A stretch of 64,000 bases of DNA from Acidithiobacillus montserratensis (GTDB lineage Bacteria > Pseudomonadota > Gammaproteobacteria > Acidithiobacillales > Acidithiobacillaceae), in NCBI RefSeq assembly GCF_018853465.1, contig NZ_JABBOU010000009.1, positions 1 through 64,000 of the forward strand, read 5' to 3'. Position numbers and translations under genes: made by a program. Below the pieces are notes generated by a model. That model had not been told where the DNA came from. It worked only from the letters and a program-made list of their open reading frames with translations, and ran no database searches. Below are positions 34,873 through 44,449 of the stretch, piece after piece (within the stretch, counting starts at the first letter, position 1; each line of letters begins with the position of its first letter).

Positions 34873-36585
34873 TTATTCCTTGTTTCCGGGAACAGCATCC
34901 GGCACCCGGGGTTTATGATCGATGATTGCAGAATAAGTGCGCTTGCGGATGTCCAGCAAGCTGATTTTTTGGTGGCTGTATATTTCATAGGTGGTCATGA
35001 GCCGGGTCGTTTGGTAGCCTGGAGGCGTGCCTGCCCGGACCGCAGGAATGTCTTTGGCAGGACACACCAGGTAAAGTGGCTCAGGACCCAACAGTGTAGA
35101 TAATTGCGCCAAAGCAGTCAGATGATGGATGGGCATGTCGCCGCGCCCGGCATAAAACAAAAAACTTGGCTGAAACCAGTCCCAGGAGGCCAGCTGATAG
35201 GGACTGCTGCCTTGCACGGCGGCGATTGCACGGCCCATGGCCTGGGAGGGTTTGAGGGGATTGATGGCTGGAAGCACGCTGAATACCAGCAATCCGCTCA
35301 ATATGACACTACCGGTTCCCAGAGCTACCCAGGCTGCAGACCAATATCGTCGCAGCATCAAAGCTCCCGCGATCAAGGCCGCAAGCATGTAAGGAAAACC
35401 GATGGCGATCATGGAGGGCAGATGCGGTTCCCGCAGGGGTAAAATCCAGGCTGCAAAAACGCTGAGGGCAAGACCCACAACGAACAGGGTGCCCAGGGAA
35501 ATGCCCATGCTCCATTGGCGGGGTGTTATTTGGTGCAGATGGATTTTATTCAACCAGACCGCCAACAGGATAAATAAAGGTGGGTAAGCTTCCCAGACAT
35601 AATTGGGCAGTTTGGTGGCTGACAGGGTAAAAAAAGCGATCCAGAGCAAGGCCCAGATCAGCAAAAACAGGGTTTTCCCGTCATCCCGCAAAAGCTTTTG
35701 ACGCCGCTGCCCAATATCATGCAGTACCTGGGGCAGGAAAATCGACCAGGGTAACATGCCCAGAAAAGTGCTGATGAGATAATAAAACCATGGACCCCGG
35801 TGGCCTTGCATACTGTCATCAAAACGGCCAATATTTTGTTGAAAAATAAACAGGCGATCCCAGAGCCAGTGGGTTTCGATGCCCACTGCCAGATACCATG
35901 GTAAGGCGAGCATTAAAAACAGGGGAATGCCTGTAGTCAGTCGGCCGGCTTTCCACAAAAAAGATAATTGCTGCCGCAGCAGTAAAAATACGACGATAAT
36001 CAATCCCGGTAACAGAAACCCGATAGGCCCCTTATCGAGCGTGGCCAGTGCCATGGCCGCATAACTCAGATGAAATTCGCGAGTCCGTATTGCCGGATCA
36101 ATATAAGCGCGTAAATAGCTCAACAAGGCCACGGTGACCAGCAAAATCAGCAAGGGGTCAGGTGTGGCGCTGCGAAAAATAACGGTGCTGTGGAGCGCTG
36201 TGGCCGTGAGTATGCCACTGAGCAGGGCGACGGGAGCACCGTAGAGACGGCGCAAGGCGATGATCAGGTAAAAAACCAGTAGTGCGCCAACCAGTGCCGA
36301 GCCAATGCGAAGACCCCAGGCATTCATGCCCAGCAGGCGGACACCGGACCACATCAGCCAGTAATTCAGTGCGGGTTTGTCGGGTAGCAGACGCTCATTG
36401 TAGATGGGCACTACCAGATTATGGGTGGCTATCTGTTGCTTCAGACTTTGCGCATAAATGGGTTCATCAATATCCCAGAGACTGGTATTACCCGTGTCCC
36501 AGGAAAAAAACAGAAAAGCCAGAAAGAAAAGGGCTATGGCCTTGAGGAGAAAGCCCTGGGGCCGGTCAGCGCTGGAGACTTTCAT
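34873..36585 (-). CDS. ArnT-like GT-C glycosyltransferase
   Basis: 570 aa, about 12 helices. The first loop has SLWDIDEPIYAQSLKQQ (Asp and Glu of the GT-C active site) and NERLLPDKPALNYWLMWSGVRLLG, as in ArnT/GT83 or GT39 proteins that transfer sugars from undecaprenyl phosphate in the inner membrane. A long periplasmic tail follows (from about residue 450). Upstream gene of a two-gene operon with the PIG-V-like protein. ArnT proper is one possibility; without other arn genes I do not give a symbol. Confidence 0.8.
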   Translation of the reverse strand: MKVSSADRPQGFLLKAIALFFLAFLFFSWDTGNTSLWDIDEPIYAQSLKQQIATHNLVVPIYNERLLPDKPALNYWLMWSGVRLLGMNAWGLRIGSALVGALLVFYLIIALRRLYGAPVALLSGILTATALHSTVIFRSATPDPLLILLVTVALLSYLRAYIDPAIRTREFHLSYAAMALATLDKGPIGFLLPGLIIVVFLLLRQQLSFLWKAGRLTTGIPLFLMLALPWYLAVGIETHWLWDRLFIFQQNIGRFDDSMQGHRGPWFYYLISTFLGMLPWSIFLPQVLHDIGQRRQKLLRDDGKTLFLLIWALLWIAFFTLSATKLPNYVWEAYPPLFILLAVWLNKIHLHQITPRQWSMGISLGTLFVVGLALSVFAAWILPLREPHLPSMIAIGFPYMLAALIAGALMLRRYWSAAWVALGTGSVILSGLLVFSVLPAINPLKPSQAMGRAIAAVQGSSPYQLASWDWFQPSFLFYAGRGDMPIHHLTALAQLSTLLGPEPLYLVCPAKDIPAVRAGTPPGYQTTRLMTTYEIYSHQKISLLDIRKRTYSAIIDHKPRVPDAVPGNKE

Positions 36586-36753
36586 CAGAATTGCCTGCCA
36601 GGAGGACGGCTAGCCAAGGGGTTTGCTATCAAGATGCGAAATTCCGGGAAGTACAAATAAAGAACTATACGCGCTCTATCCCTTCAAACCAACGCCAGAG
36701 ACTCCCCGTCATAAGATTTTCCGGAGGATTGCTTTTCGCCGGTTTGCTCCGGC

Positions 36754-37053
36754 TCAGGATGCGTTGAGCATATCTGGCGCGCAATGACGCAGGGTTTCCT
36801 TGAGCATCACAAAGTAGCGCTGATAACGACTGATTTCCTGGTCCATTTGTAAAAGCTGATCCATCATCTGGTCGGGTTTTTCTGCGGGCAGACGCTGCAT
36901 GATTTCCTGCCATTGATGGTTGATGCACTGGTGACGTTCTTCCAGGGCATTCAGTAAATCATCCAGATCCGGATTTTTTACGGAATGCGTGGACAGATGC
37001 TGTTCGGCGGCGAGTCCGAGCAATGCTGTAGCGTTCATGGGGCTTGATTTCAT
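36754..37053 (-). CDS. Small alpha-helical protein, unknown
   Basis: 99 aa, no signal peptide, largely helical (DLDDLLNALEERHQCINHQWQEIM, DQMMDQLLQMDQEISRYQRYFVML), with a possible coiled coil. AAGGGG lies 8 nt before the ATG at 37053; a second Met is five codons later. No family recognised; spacing and repeated hydrophobic heptads suggest a helical bundle. It follows cydB on the same strand but a strong terminator stands between them. Confidence 0.6.
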   Translation of the reverse strand: MKSSPMNATALLGLAAEQHLSTHSVKNPDLDDLLNALEERHQCINHQWQEIMQRLPAEKPDQMMDQLLQMDQEISRYQRYFVMLKETLRHCAPDMLNAS

Positions 37054-37145
37054 GAAAATCCCCTTGTCAGGATAAGTTTCTGAGTGGTGAACTTTTTGAC
37101 CCCTGCAATCGCAAAAAAGTTGCGCAGAGTCATAAAAAGGGCGAT

Positions 37146-37177
37146 AAAAAACCGGCCATGCCGAAGCAGTGGCCGGT
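37146..37177 (-). terminator. Rho-independent terminator of cydAB
   Basis: In the minus-strand RNA ACCGGCCA (37177-37170) pairs with TGGCCGGT (37158-37151) around an 11-nt loop and is followed by a U run. It starts 20 nt after the cydB stop. Confidence 0.85.
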
Positions 37178-37196
37178 ATGCTTTGAGAGAAAGTGA

Positions 37197-38285
37197 TCAG
37201 TGGGCGCCGTAAGCGCTCTTTTTGGTGAAGCGGCCCCGGAATACCCAGATCTGATACCAGTTATACATGATCATCACGGGGACAAAGCCGGTCATGAACA
37301 GGGTGAACACGGCCATGGAGTTGGCCGGGTTGGAGGCGGCGTGGACCGTCCAGGTACCCGGTACAATGTAGGGGAACATGGTAGCCCACATGGCCGCCCA
37401 GAGCAGAACTACCACCCCTTCTCCCCAAAGCAGCGCAGTGAAGTCATGCTGCATGGAATGATTGGTCATGGATTTGAACGCGAAGAACAGTACGATAACA
37501 AACCAGATGGCCCAGATCCACCAGTTGGGGCCGGTCCATTTGGCCGCTGCCCAGGGGAAGATGGCATAGGACCACACCAGGGTAATGACAATGGCTCCCA
37601 GGGCCAAAAAAGAAAACCAGTTGGTCCAGGACTTGGCGCGTTCGTGAATCACATCACCCGGCAAAAAGCGGGCACAGAGGAATAAACCACCAGCTAATCC
37701 GGCGGCAATGACCGCCCCAACCCCAGTCCAGATGGAAAAGGGGGTCAGGAAGTCCATAGCGCCACCTGAATAATGCATGACGGGGGTCGTGAAGCCCCGG
37801 TCGGCAATCCCTTGCATAGCGATGCCGGATTTCATGGGAAAACCCTGCAGGACGGCACCCAGGGAAACCCCGGCGAAAAATGGTGCGGTCAAACTGCCGA
37901 GGGCGAAAGCCCAACCCCAAATCCGTTTACTGCTACGGGCATGAATATGGAATTCAAAAGCAATAGCCCGTGAAATAATGCCCCAGAGAGCCAGCATCAG
38001 GGGAATCATCAAGAAGTTGAAGGCCGAGCCGTAAACCAAAGGAAAAGCGCCAAAAAGTACGCCTCCAGCGACCACCAGCCAGGTTTCATTACCATCCCAG
38101 AAACCGGCCATGGATGCCATGATCGCACCACGCTCATCTTCATCTTTAGAAAATAATGCAAAAATTCCGGCGCCGAGGTCGGCTCCATCAAGGGCGATAT
38201 ATAACAAAAACATCAATCCGAGGATCATCCACCACCAGGTGGAGAGAGCAGATACGATGCGCACAATATCCGTACTGAGTTCCAT
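37197..38285 (-). CDS. cydB: Cytochrome bd oxidase subunit II
   Basis: 362 aa, eight to nine helices. CydB marks: YIALDGADLGAGIFALF near the N-terminus, FWDGNETWLVVAGGVLFGAFP, YGSAFNFLMIPLMLALWGIISRAIAFEFH, and the late WTVHAASNPANSMAVF and the Tyr/Trp-rich C-terminus. It pairs with CydA to reduce oxygen with quinol. It follows cydA by 69 nt that hold a very stable hairpin; no cydX-like small gene was found after it. Confidence 0.94.
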   Translation of the reverse strand: MELSTDIVRIVSALSTWWWMILGLMFLLYIALDGADLGAGIFALFSKDEDERGAIMASMAGFWDGNETWLVVAGGVLFGAFPLVYGSAFNFLMIPLMLALWGIISRAIAFEFHIHARSSKRIWGWAFALGSLTAPFFAGVSLGAVLQGFPMKSGIAMQGIADRGFTTPVMHYSGGAMDFLTPFSIWTGVGAVIAAGLAGGLFLCARFLPGDVIHERAKSWTNWFSFLALGAIVITLVWSYAIFPWAAAKWTGPNWWIWAIWFVIVLFFAFKSMTNHSMQHDFTALLWGEGVVVLLWAAMWATMFPYIVPGTWTVHAASNPANSMAVFTLFMTGFVPVMIMYNWYQIWVFRGRFTKKSAYGAH

Positions 38286-38316
38286 AGTAATAACTCCGGT
38301 GACTTTTATCAGTGGC

Positions 38317-38341
38317 GAAGGAGGGGGATTCCCCCTCCTTC
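38317..38341 (-). promoter_or_regulatory. Perfect hairpin between cydA and cydB
   Basis: 12-bp perfect arms (GAAGGAGGGGGA and TCCCCCTCCTTC) around a single base, 13 nt after the cydA stop and before the cydB start. No U run follows it, so it more likely protects the cydA message or pauses RNA polymerase than terminates. It would set the cydA/cydB ratio (inferred). Confidence 0.7.
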
Positions 38342-38354
38342 TGACAGCGGTCTG

Positions 38355-39821
38355 TTAACGATCAGAATGCATCATGGGTTTGTGGGCAAAGGTCGGCGCA
38401 ACATGTCCGCCCCCCGCCTGGGAAGCCTCATGGTCTTCATCATGACCGTGGAACAGGGTGTCGGAGTGGGCAATGCCATCCACTCCTTTCTGGATCACAC
38501 GGGTGAAGAAGTACCAAGCTCCCGCCCAAACCACCAGCTCGAAGATGATATAGCCCACGAACCAGACGACTTCCTGGGTGATACTCATGTTGCTGACGCC
38601 TTCATAGGTACGCATCATTCCGTACACGACCCAGGGCTGACGGCCGATTTCGCGAACCCACCAGCCGGTCCAAATAGCCAGGAAGGGAAGGAATCCGGAA
38701 AAAGTCACAGCACGCAGGAACCAAGGATGTTTACGAAGTTCTGTGGCGGTGAACTTACCACGTACTCTCAGCATATTTCCCCAGATTGCCACGAAGAACA
38801 GAAGGAAACCAATGCCTACCATAGCCCGGAAAGCGTAAAAGGGGACCCAGACATCAGGGCGTTCATTGACGGGAAACTGATCCATTCCAGTAACAACACC
38901 ATTCCAAGTATGTGTTTCCAACAAGCTCAGTACGTGTGGTATCTGAATGGCAAACAGGTTCTTACCGGCCTCCACATCAGGAATGGCAATCAAATTCCAG
39001 TCCGTATTGGGCTTTCCATCAGGCAAATACGTATGGAAATGTCCTTCCATGGCTGCCAGTGAAGTAGGCTGAGTTCTCGCTACATCTTGGCCTGCACTGT
39101 CCCCAATATAGATCTGTAGAGGTGTGACCACTAGTAAAGCCAAGATAGTAGGTTTTAACATCTTCGTGAAAAGTTCGGCATTACGATTTTTCAGAATGAA
39201 CCAGGCGCTGACTGACGCCATTAAAAATAGAGCCAGCTCGACGGTGGCTACCCACATATGTGGAAAACCCCAAACGAAATTGTCATTGATAATGGCATGC
39301 CACCAGTTGGTGACCTGAAAGAGACCATCCTTGAGAACAACCCCATTGGGGGTCTGCATCCAGGAGTTGGCGACCAGAATCCACATGGCCGAGAGACTGG
39401 AAGACAGGCCGACGTTGAAGGTGGCAAACAGATGCATACCTTTGCTGATTTTACCCCAGCCAAAGACCATCAAGCCGATGAAGCCGGCTTCATACATGAA
39501 GGCGGTAATGGTTTCAAAGCCGAGGATGTTGCCGAAGAAGGGACCTACGGCCTGGGAGAAAGGGCCATAAAGGATACCGAAGGCCATTTCCATGGTGACG
39601 CCGGTAGCCACACCAGCCCCGAAATTGATGATGAAGATTTTTTCAAAGAAGCGGTTGAGCTTATACCAGCGTTCATCACCGCTTTTCAACCAGGCGAGCT
39701 CCATAAAAAAGAGCAGCCAGGACATGCCGATGGTCAAGGGCGTCCAAAGGATATGCATGGAGGTGATCCAGGCAAAATCCAGTCGGCTCAAGAGCACCGG
39801 TAATGAATTTTCGATAACCAT
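38355..39821 (-). CDS. cydA: Cytochrome bd oxidase subunit I (CioA-type, short Q-loop)
   Basis: 488 aa. Haem ligands: His in ITSMHILWTPLTIG (near residue 23), His in WGFPHMWVATVE and Met in VVYGMMRTYEG; the GRQPW motif is conserved. The quinol loop around KNLFAIQIPHVLSLLETHTW is short compared with E. coli CydA, the form known as CioA. The C-terminus is His-rich (LFHGHDEDHE, GGGHVAPTFAHKPMMHSD), unusual and possibly metal binding. Divergent from the c-di-GMP gene; 357 nt lie between. Confidence 0.93.
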   Translation of the reverse strand: MVIENSLPVLLSRLDFAWITSMHILWTPLTIGMSWLLFFMELAWLKSGDERWYKLNRFFEKIFIINFGAGVATGVTMEMAFGILYGPFSQAVGPFFGNILGFETITAFMYEAGFIGLMVFGWGKISKGMHLFATFNVGLSSSLSAMWILVANSWMQTPNGVVLKDGLFQVTNWWHAIINDNFVWGFPHMWVATVELALFLMASVSAWFILKNRNAELFTKMLKPTILALLVVTPLQIYIGDSAGQDVARTQPTSLAAMEGHFHTYLPDGKPNTDWNLIAIPDVEAGKNLFAIQIPHVLSLLETHTWNGVVTGMDQFPVNERPDVWVPFYAFRAMVGIGFLLFFVAIWGNMLRVRGKFTATELRKHPWFLRAVTFSGFLPFLAIWTGWWVREIGRQPWVVYGMMRTYEGVSNMSITQEVVWFVGYIIFELVVWAGAWYFFTRVIQKGVDGIAHSDTLFHGHDEDHEASQAGGGHVAPTFAHKPMMHSDR

Positions 39822-40178
39822 GGTGATACTCCCTTTAACATGATTGATATTAGTAACTACTGCCCGCTATGACAGCAAATGCCGTGCCATCTGGGAGAGT
39901 GCAATGAAAGTCCACTGCATCAGTATCTTGTGATATAGCTCGAAGATTTTGTGGGCATAACAACCATATCGAGGTGGTTCAAAATAACCATATTACATAA
40001 AATAACCCAGTATAAAAATATCTTCTTAAATTTTTATAGTTCGACTTGCTGCTTTATATCCACAAAAATAATGCGTTTCAGCCCTCGAATTGTTACAGTT
40101 GGGGAAACTACCCATCCACCTGCTGGTTTTGGCATACGTTCTTGATTGCGGAGGATATCCTTTGAAACAGGGCCAGGT
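39822..40178 (+). other. AT-rich intergenic region between cydA and GGDEF-EAL gene
   Basis: No coding gene seen. Bases 39,950-40,080 are clearly more AT-rich than the surroundings and probably carry promoters for both divergent genes, but I cannot assign -35/-10 pairs safely. Near the end GGAGG (40149-40153) precedes a tiny TTG-started reading frame (40162-40188) whose stop overlaps the start of the GGDEF-EAL gene, a possible coupling leader. Confidence 0.5.
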
Positions 40179-43100
40179 ATGTCGCTAAGGCAAAAGGTTT
40201 CCGTTAATGCCCGGCAGAAGTCCAACTTCTATCTGCTGGATCAGGTAACTGTGCTGCTCGGCCTGGTATTGTCCGGCCAGTTTGCCCGCTTTCTGATCCC
40301 GGATGTCCAGAACGGATGGTATTTGTCGGTATGGGCCAGTTCGGGGCTGTTTGTATTTTTCCTGATGCGCAAGGGAGACATCTTGTTTCCCGGGTTGTGG
40401 TTGGGTGGGTTCTTAGGCAACTGGTTATTAGGGTATAGCCCCTTTGACGCCCTGGGGTTTGCGAGTGGAGAACTGCTTGCCGCATGGATTTCGTTACGTT
40501 TGCTGTACCGCTGGGCGCCTGACTGGCGATCGCTGGCGTATAAGACGGATTTTTTGCTGTTTCTGGCCTTTCCCGTTGGTTTGAATGGTGTGCTTGCCGG
40601 TGCCTGGGGACTGTTCTGGCAGCAAATGTTTTACCAAGGACCGTGGCATCTGGCCCCTGCCCTGCTCCTCAGTAATAGCTGCGCGGTCAGTTTTGGTGTT
40701 TTGCTGCTGGGCACGAATTTATTGTCCTGGCAGAAGCCCTGGTCCTGGCAACGCCTGCTTGCCGAAGAATCCAGCTTCTGGTTTTTTTCGATTTATGCCC
40801 TGGTCGCGACAGCCTGGCTTTTCTGGCAGCAGGATAGCGGATTTCTGGGGATTGTCGGGTTGCTGTTTGTCCTATTCATGCCCATGCTCTGGGCGCTGAC
40901 CCGTTTCCCAGCTGACGCAGTCTATCGTTTGGCACTGCTGGTGTTTCTGCTGGCCATGGCCGCTACTGCCCATGGCCTCGGGCCTTACTCAGGGGCTACT
41001 GCCCTGCACCCCATCACCGTCCTGCAGATTATTGGAATAGGCATGATCAGTATGGGCCTCTTTGCGGCGGCCATGATTGCGGAGGCGGCACGCAACAAGG
41101 AGTCCTTGCGGCAGGGCAGCCGCTGGCTGGAGCGGCGTGTCGAAGAACGGACCCTAGCCTTGCGTCAGAGTCAGCAGGACTTGCTGGCCCGGGAGCGTTT
41201 CATTCGCACGGCAAGCGCCGTGAACCGCTTGTTTTCGGAGAGTCTGGATCTGCCGGAGGAGCAGATCTTTCCGCAATTTTGTGAAATTCTCCAGAGACAA
41301 TTACATCTTTCTCTGGTGTGGGTTGTGGAAGATGCCCAGAGCGCCAGCGTCCCACTACTGCTGGGGGTGGCTGGGCCCCGGGCCGAAATGTTGCGGAGCA
41401 TGCTGGAGCAAGCACCCGGTCTGGCTAAGATCAGTCGTGAGTCCGCTACCAGTATGGCCCTGGACTTTGTCTGGCCCGATGGGCGCTCGGGTCATGTAGT
41501 CCTGCAGTGTGCAGATGATGAGGGCTTTGCAGAGGAGGTTGCAGGGGTACTGAGGCAGGTGACCCAAGATTTGCAGGATTTTTTACAGCGTCAAAACAAT
41601 CATTTTTCATTACAACGTACCCGCATCTTGCAGCAAGCCCTGTTGCGCGCTGGAGAAGCGATCCTGGCCGCCGAAGATATGCATGAGCTGCTCCAAAAAA
41701 GCTGCCAGCAACTGATCGATAGTGGCATTTTCATTGCCTGCTGGGTGGCGCGGCCGGGAGTGGATGCCTGTATGGACGCCCTGGCTTACGCCGGCTGGAG
41801 TGCGCCCAATGCTCTCCAACGACGCTGGCCGGTATCCGCAGATGTCCCCGAGGGACAGACAGTGGGTGCCAGAGCCTGGCGCGCCAATAGCCTGGTGGTT
41901 CAGCAGGATTATCTATCCGATCCTTTGATCCAGTCCTGGCGCGCCGAAGCTCTGGATTACGGATGGCGTGCAGCAGCGGCACTGCCCATTGCTCACGATG
42001 GACAGCGCTGGGCGGTTCTGGCCGTCATTGGTGATCGGCCACACATGTTTTCCAGGGATATTTGTGACGTTTTGCAGCAGGTGGCGCGCCTGGTAGGACA
42101 TGGACTGGACGAGCTGGTTCTGAAGCAAAAACTGGCCGAAGAAAAAATGCAGCTGACCTTGCTTGCCGCCCAGGATGCCGCCATGCGCCGTTATCAGTCT
42201 GCAGTGATGAAAATCCAGCGCGATCTGCTGGATCGGGCGGCAGTGACGCAAATGTTTCCGGATTTGCTCCGTACCCTGGTACAGGAAACCAATGTGCTTG
42301 CGGCCTATATTACCTTGCCTGACCCCGAAAAGGCGCAGATCGGGAATTATTTTATCCACTGCGATCATGTAGGCTTGCGCAGCGCCCTGGAGTCTTTCAC
42401 AGACCAGCAAAATGCACTGGAATGGCCGGTAGCGGCCAGCCTGATCGGGCAATTTCTTCATCACCCCCCGGCGCAGATTCATCCCCTGGGTTATCCGGTC
42501 CCTCTGGTGAACAGCCTTTTCCTGCAAATGAATCCCCACCTCCAGAAACTCGAACTGGTGAGCAGGCTCTGGGTCATCGCCGCTACGGACGACAGTCGAC
42601 CCATGGCCATTCTGGGCGTTTTCAGTGAGAACCCGCAACATTTTACCGAGGCTGTTCAGCAACTGTATGGGCAGCTGGCCAACAGTATTGGTCTGGCCCT
42701 GCGCCAGGACGAATATCAGAAAACCATTGAAGAGGCCCGGCAAAAGCTGGAGAAAGTGGCGTTTTATGATCCTTTGACGGGCCTTGCCAATCGTCGTCTG
42801 CTGGAAAGCCAACTGGAGCAGGCCATGGCCCGGCATCAGCGGCAGGATGAAGTGCTGGCGGTATGCATGCTGGACCTCGATCGGTTCAAGCCCATTAACG
42901 ATGAATTCGGACACGAGGCCGGAGATCAGGTACTGGTGACCTTGGGGCATCGTCTGGCCGAAGTGCTGCGCAAAAATGACATGGTGGGGCGCTTTGGTGG
43001 TGATGAGTTTGTGATTCTGCTGGAGTCTGTCCAGAACCAGGACGATCTCTATCAAATTTTGCGCAAAATTGAAAATGTAGTGACCTCGCCCATGCAATTG

Positions 43101-44369
43101 CAGAGTGGTCAAAGTGTGCGCGTCGGATTGAGCATCGGCGTCAGTATCTATGCTGGCGGTGACAAAGTGCTGACTCCCGAAGAATTGCTCCATCAGGCGG
43201 ATCTGGCCCTTTACGAAAGCAAGCATCATAAACAGGACCGGGACGCCTGTTGGATGCTGCATCAACCCAGTACAGCCCTGGAGCGGGCGCCGCTGGCGCA
43301 GCGACTTCTCGCCAGCGGCCAGTTGCTGGTTTTATACCAACCGGTTTGGGATGCCCGGTCAAACAGGGTGGCAGGTATGGAGTCCCTGGCCCGTCTGCGC
43401 GCGGAAGATGGCCGTATATTGACCCCCCGGGAGTTTCTGCCGCAATTGCGCGGGGGAAATTTGTGTCATCTGACCCAGCGGATGCTGGCGCAGTCTCTGG
43501 AGGATCTCAAAAGTCTGGGGGAGGTAGGTGAGAACTTATGGGTTTCAGTCAATATTGATCCGCAATCCCTCAACAAACCCTGCATTCGCCAGATTCGCCA
43601 GATTATCCTGGATAGTGGTCTAGATCCGGCCCGCATTATTCTCGAAATTCTGGAGGGCAGCGATTTTCTGGAACGCAATTCCGCTCTGGAACTATTGCGC
43701 CAGATACGCGCCCTGGGCGTGCGACTGGCGCTGGATGACGTGGGTAGCGCTTATGCGTCCCTATTGCGACTCAAGGACCTGCCGGTTGATGAAATAAAGC
43801 TGGATCAAGGCTTTGTGCGAACACTGGCCACCCGTCCGGAGGACTTGCATTTTGTGCTGGCGGTACGGGATCTGGCCCAGGGACTGGAAGTGGAACTGGT
43901 CGTGGAAGGGGTTGAAAACGAAGCCGTCATGGATGCCATGATGACTCTCAATATTCCCCTCCTGCAGGGACGGCACATTGCCCGACCCATGCCTATCATC
44001 CGTTTGCGCTCCTGGTTGCAGCGCAAACAACCCCTGCGCAAGTACCCCGCAACCATGCTGGGAATTTACGCCGCACAAATGGCCAGTCATAACCTGCTGT
44101 TCAAAATGGCCCGGCAAAATCCGCATTTGATGCAGGTTGAAACCCTCAGTCAGGCCCGTTTATGCCCCATCCATGACTATTTGCAGAATCTGGAACTAGA
44201 CGACCAAAAGCGTTTGATGCGCCATCACCAATTATACCATCGGGAGCTGGGCAGTCTGCTCCGACAACTGGCAGAAGATCGCGATCAGGCCGACTGGATA
44301 GCCTGGAGTAAAGCCCAGGAAACTTTTCTGCATCTACTGCGCAATGCCTGGCAGGAGCAGGAACATTAA
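40179..44369 (+). CDS. MASE1-GAF-GAF-GAF-GGDEF-EAL c-di-GMP protein
   Basis: 1396 aa. Residues about 25-300: eight helices of MASE1 type (membrane sensor). About 340-850: three GAF-like segments. GGDEF near 937 in RFGGDEFVILLE, with the inhibitory I-site RKND five residues before it, so a working, feedback-controlled diguanylate cyclase. EAL domain from about 1050: EAL is ESL, but Asn (VSVNIDP), Glu (EILEGSD), DD (LALDDVGSAY), Lys (EIKLDQGFV), Glu (VEGVEN) and Gln (LLQGRHI) are all there, so phosphodiesterase activity is possible. The last 100 residues are helical with CPIHDY and RHHQLYHRELG, unassigned. ATG 40179 has a weak binding site; a TTG at 40146 in frame is the alternative. Confidence 0.85.
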   Translation: MSLRQKVSVNARQKSNFYLLDQVTVLLGLVLSGQFARFLIPDVQNGWYLSVWASSGLFVFFLMRKGDILFPGLWLGGFLGNWLLGYSPFDALGFASGELLAAWISLRLLYRWAPDWRSLAYKTDFLLFLAFPVGLNGVLAGAWGLFWQQMFYQGPWHLAPALLLSNSCAVSFGVLLLGTNLLSWQKPWSWQRLLAEESSFWFFSIYALVATAWLFWQQDSGFLGIVGLLFVLFMPMLWALTRFPADAVYRLALLVFLLAMAATAHGLGPYSGATALHPITVLQIIGIGMISMGLFAAAMIAEAARNKESLRQGSRWLERRVEERTLALRQSQQDLLARERFIRTASAVNRLFSESLDLPEEQIFPQFCEILQRQLHLSLVWVVEDAQSASVPLLLGVAGPRAEMLRSMLEQAPGLAKISRESATSMALDFVWPDGRSGHVVLQCADDEGFAEEVAGVLRQVTQDLQDFLQRQNNHFSLQRTRILQQALLRAGEAILAAEDMHELLQKSCQQLIDSGIFIACWVARPGVDACMDALAYAGWSAPNALQRRWPVSADVPEGQTVGARAWRANSLVVQQDYLSDPLIQSWRAEALDYGWRAAAALPIAHDGQRWAVLAVIGDRPHMFSRDICDVLQQVARLVGHGLDELVLKQKLAEEKMQLTLLAAQDAAMRRYQSAVMKIQRDLLDRAAVTQMFPDLLRTLVQETNVLAAYITLPDPEKAQIGNYFIHCDHVGLRSALESFTDQQNALEWPVAASLIGQFLHHPPAQIHPLGYPVPLVNSLFLQMNPHLQKLELVSRLWVIAATDDSRPMAILGVFSENPQHFTEAVQQLYGQLANSIGLALRQDEYQKTIEEARQKLEKVAFYDPLTGLANRRLLESQLEQAMARHQRQDEVLAVCMLDLDRFKPINDEFGHEAGDQVLVTLGHRLAEVLRKNDMVGRFGGDEFVILLESVQNQDDLYQILRKIENVVTSPMQLQSGQSVRVGLSIGVSIYAGGDKVLTPEELLHQADLALYESKHHKQDRDACWMLHQPSTALERAPLAQRLLASGQLLVLYQPVWDARSNRVAGMESLARLRAEDGRILTPREFLPQLRGGNLCHLTQRMLAQSLEDLKSLGEVGENLWVSVNIDPQSLNKPCIRQIRQIILDSGLDPARIILEILEGSDFLERNSALELLRQIRALGVRLALDDVGSAYASLLRLKDLPVDEIKLDQGFVRTLATRPEDLHFVLAVRDLAQGLEVELVVEGVENEAVMDAMMTLNIPLLQGRHIARPMPIIRLRSWLQRKQPLRKYPATMLGIYAAQMASHNLLFKMARQNPHLMQVETLSQARLCPIHDYLQNLELDDQKRLMRHHQLYHRELGSLLRQLAEDRDQADWIAWSKAQETFLHLLRNAWQEQEH

Positions 44370-44449
44370 AACTTGCGATGGCGCGCAACCTTATCCTAAG
44401 CTTTAATTGAATCATGGATTTGTTCCTTTCTCGCTCAAGGAGTTTCCTC

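Noticed and set aside
36665-36928. 87-aa minus-strand gene
   Set aside because: Overlaps the 99-aa helical protein in another frame and has no ribosome binding site.
41913-43265. 450-aa minus-strand frame inside the GGDEF-EAL gene
   Set aside because: Antisense shadow of a recognised gene with no domain of its own.
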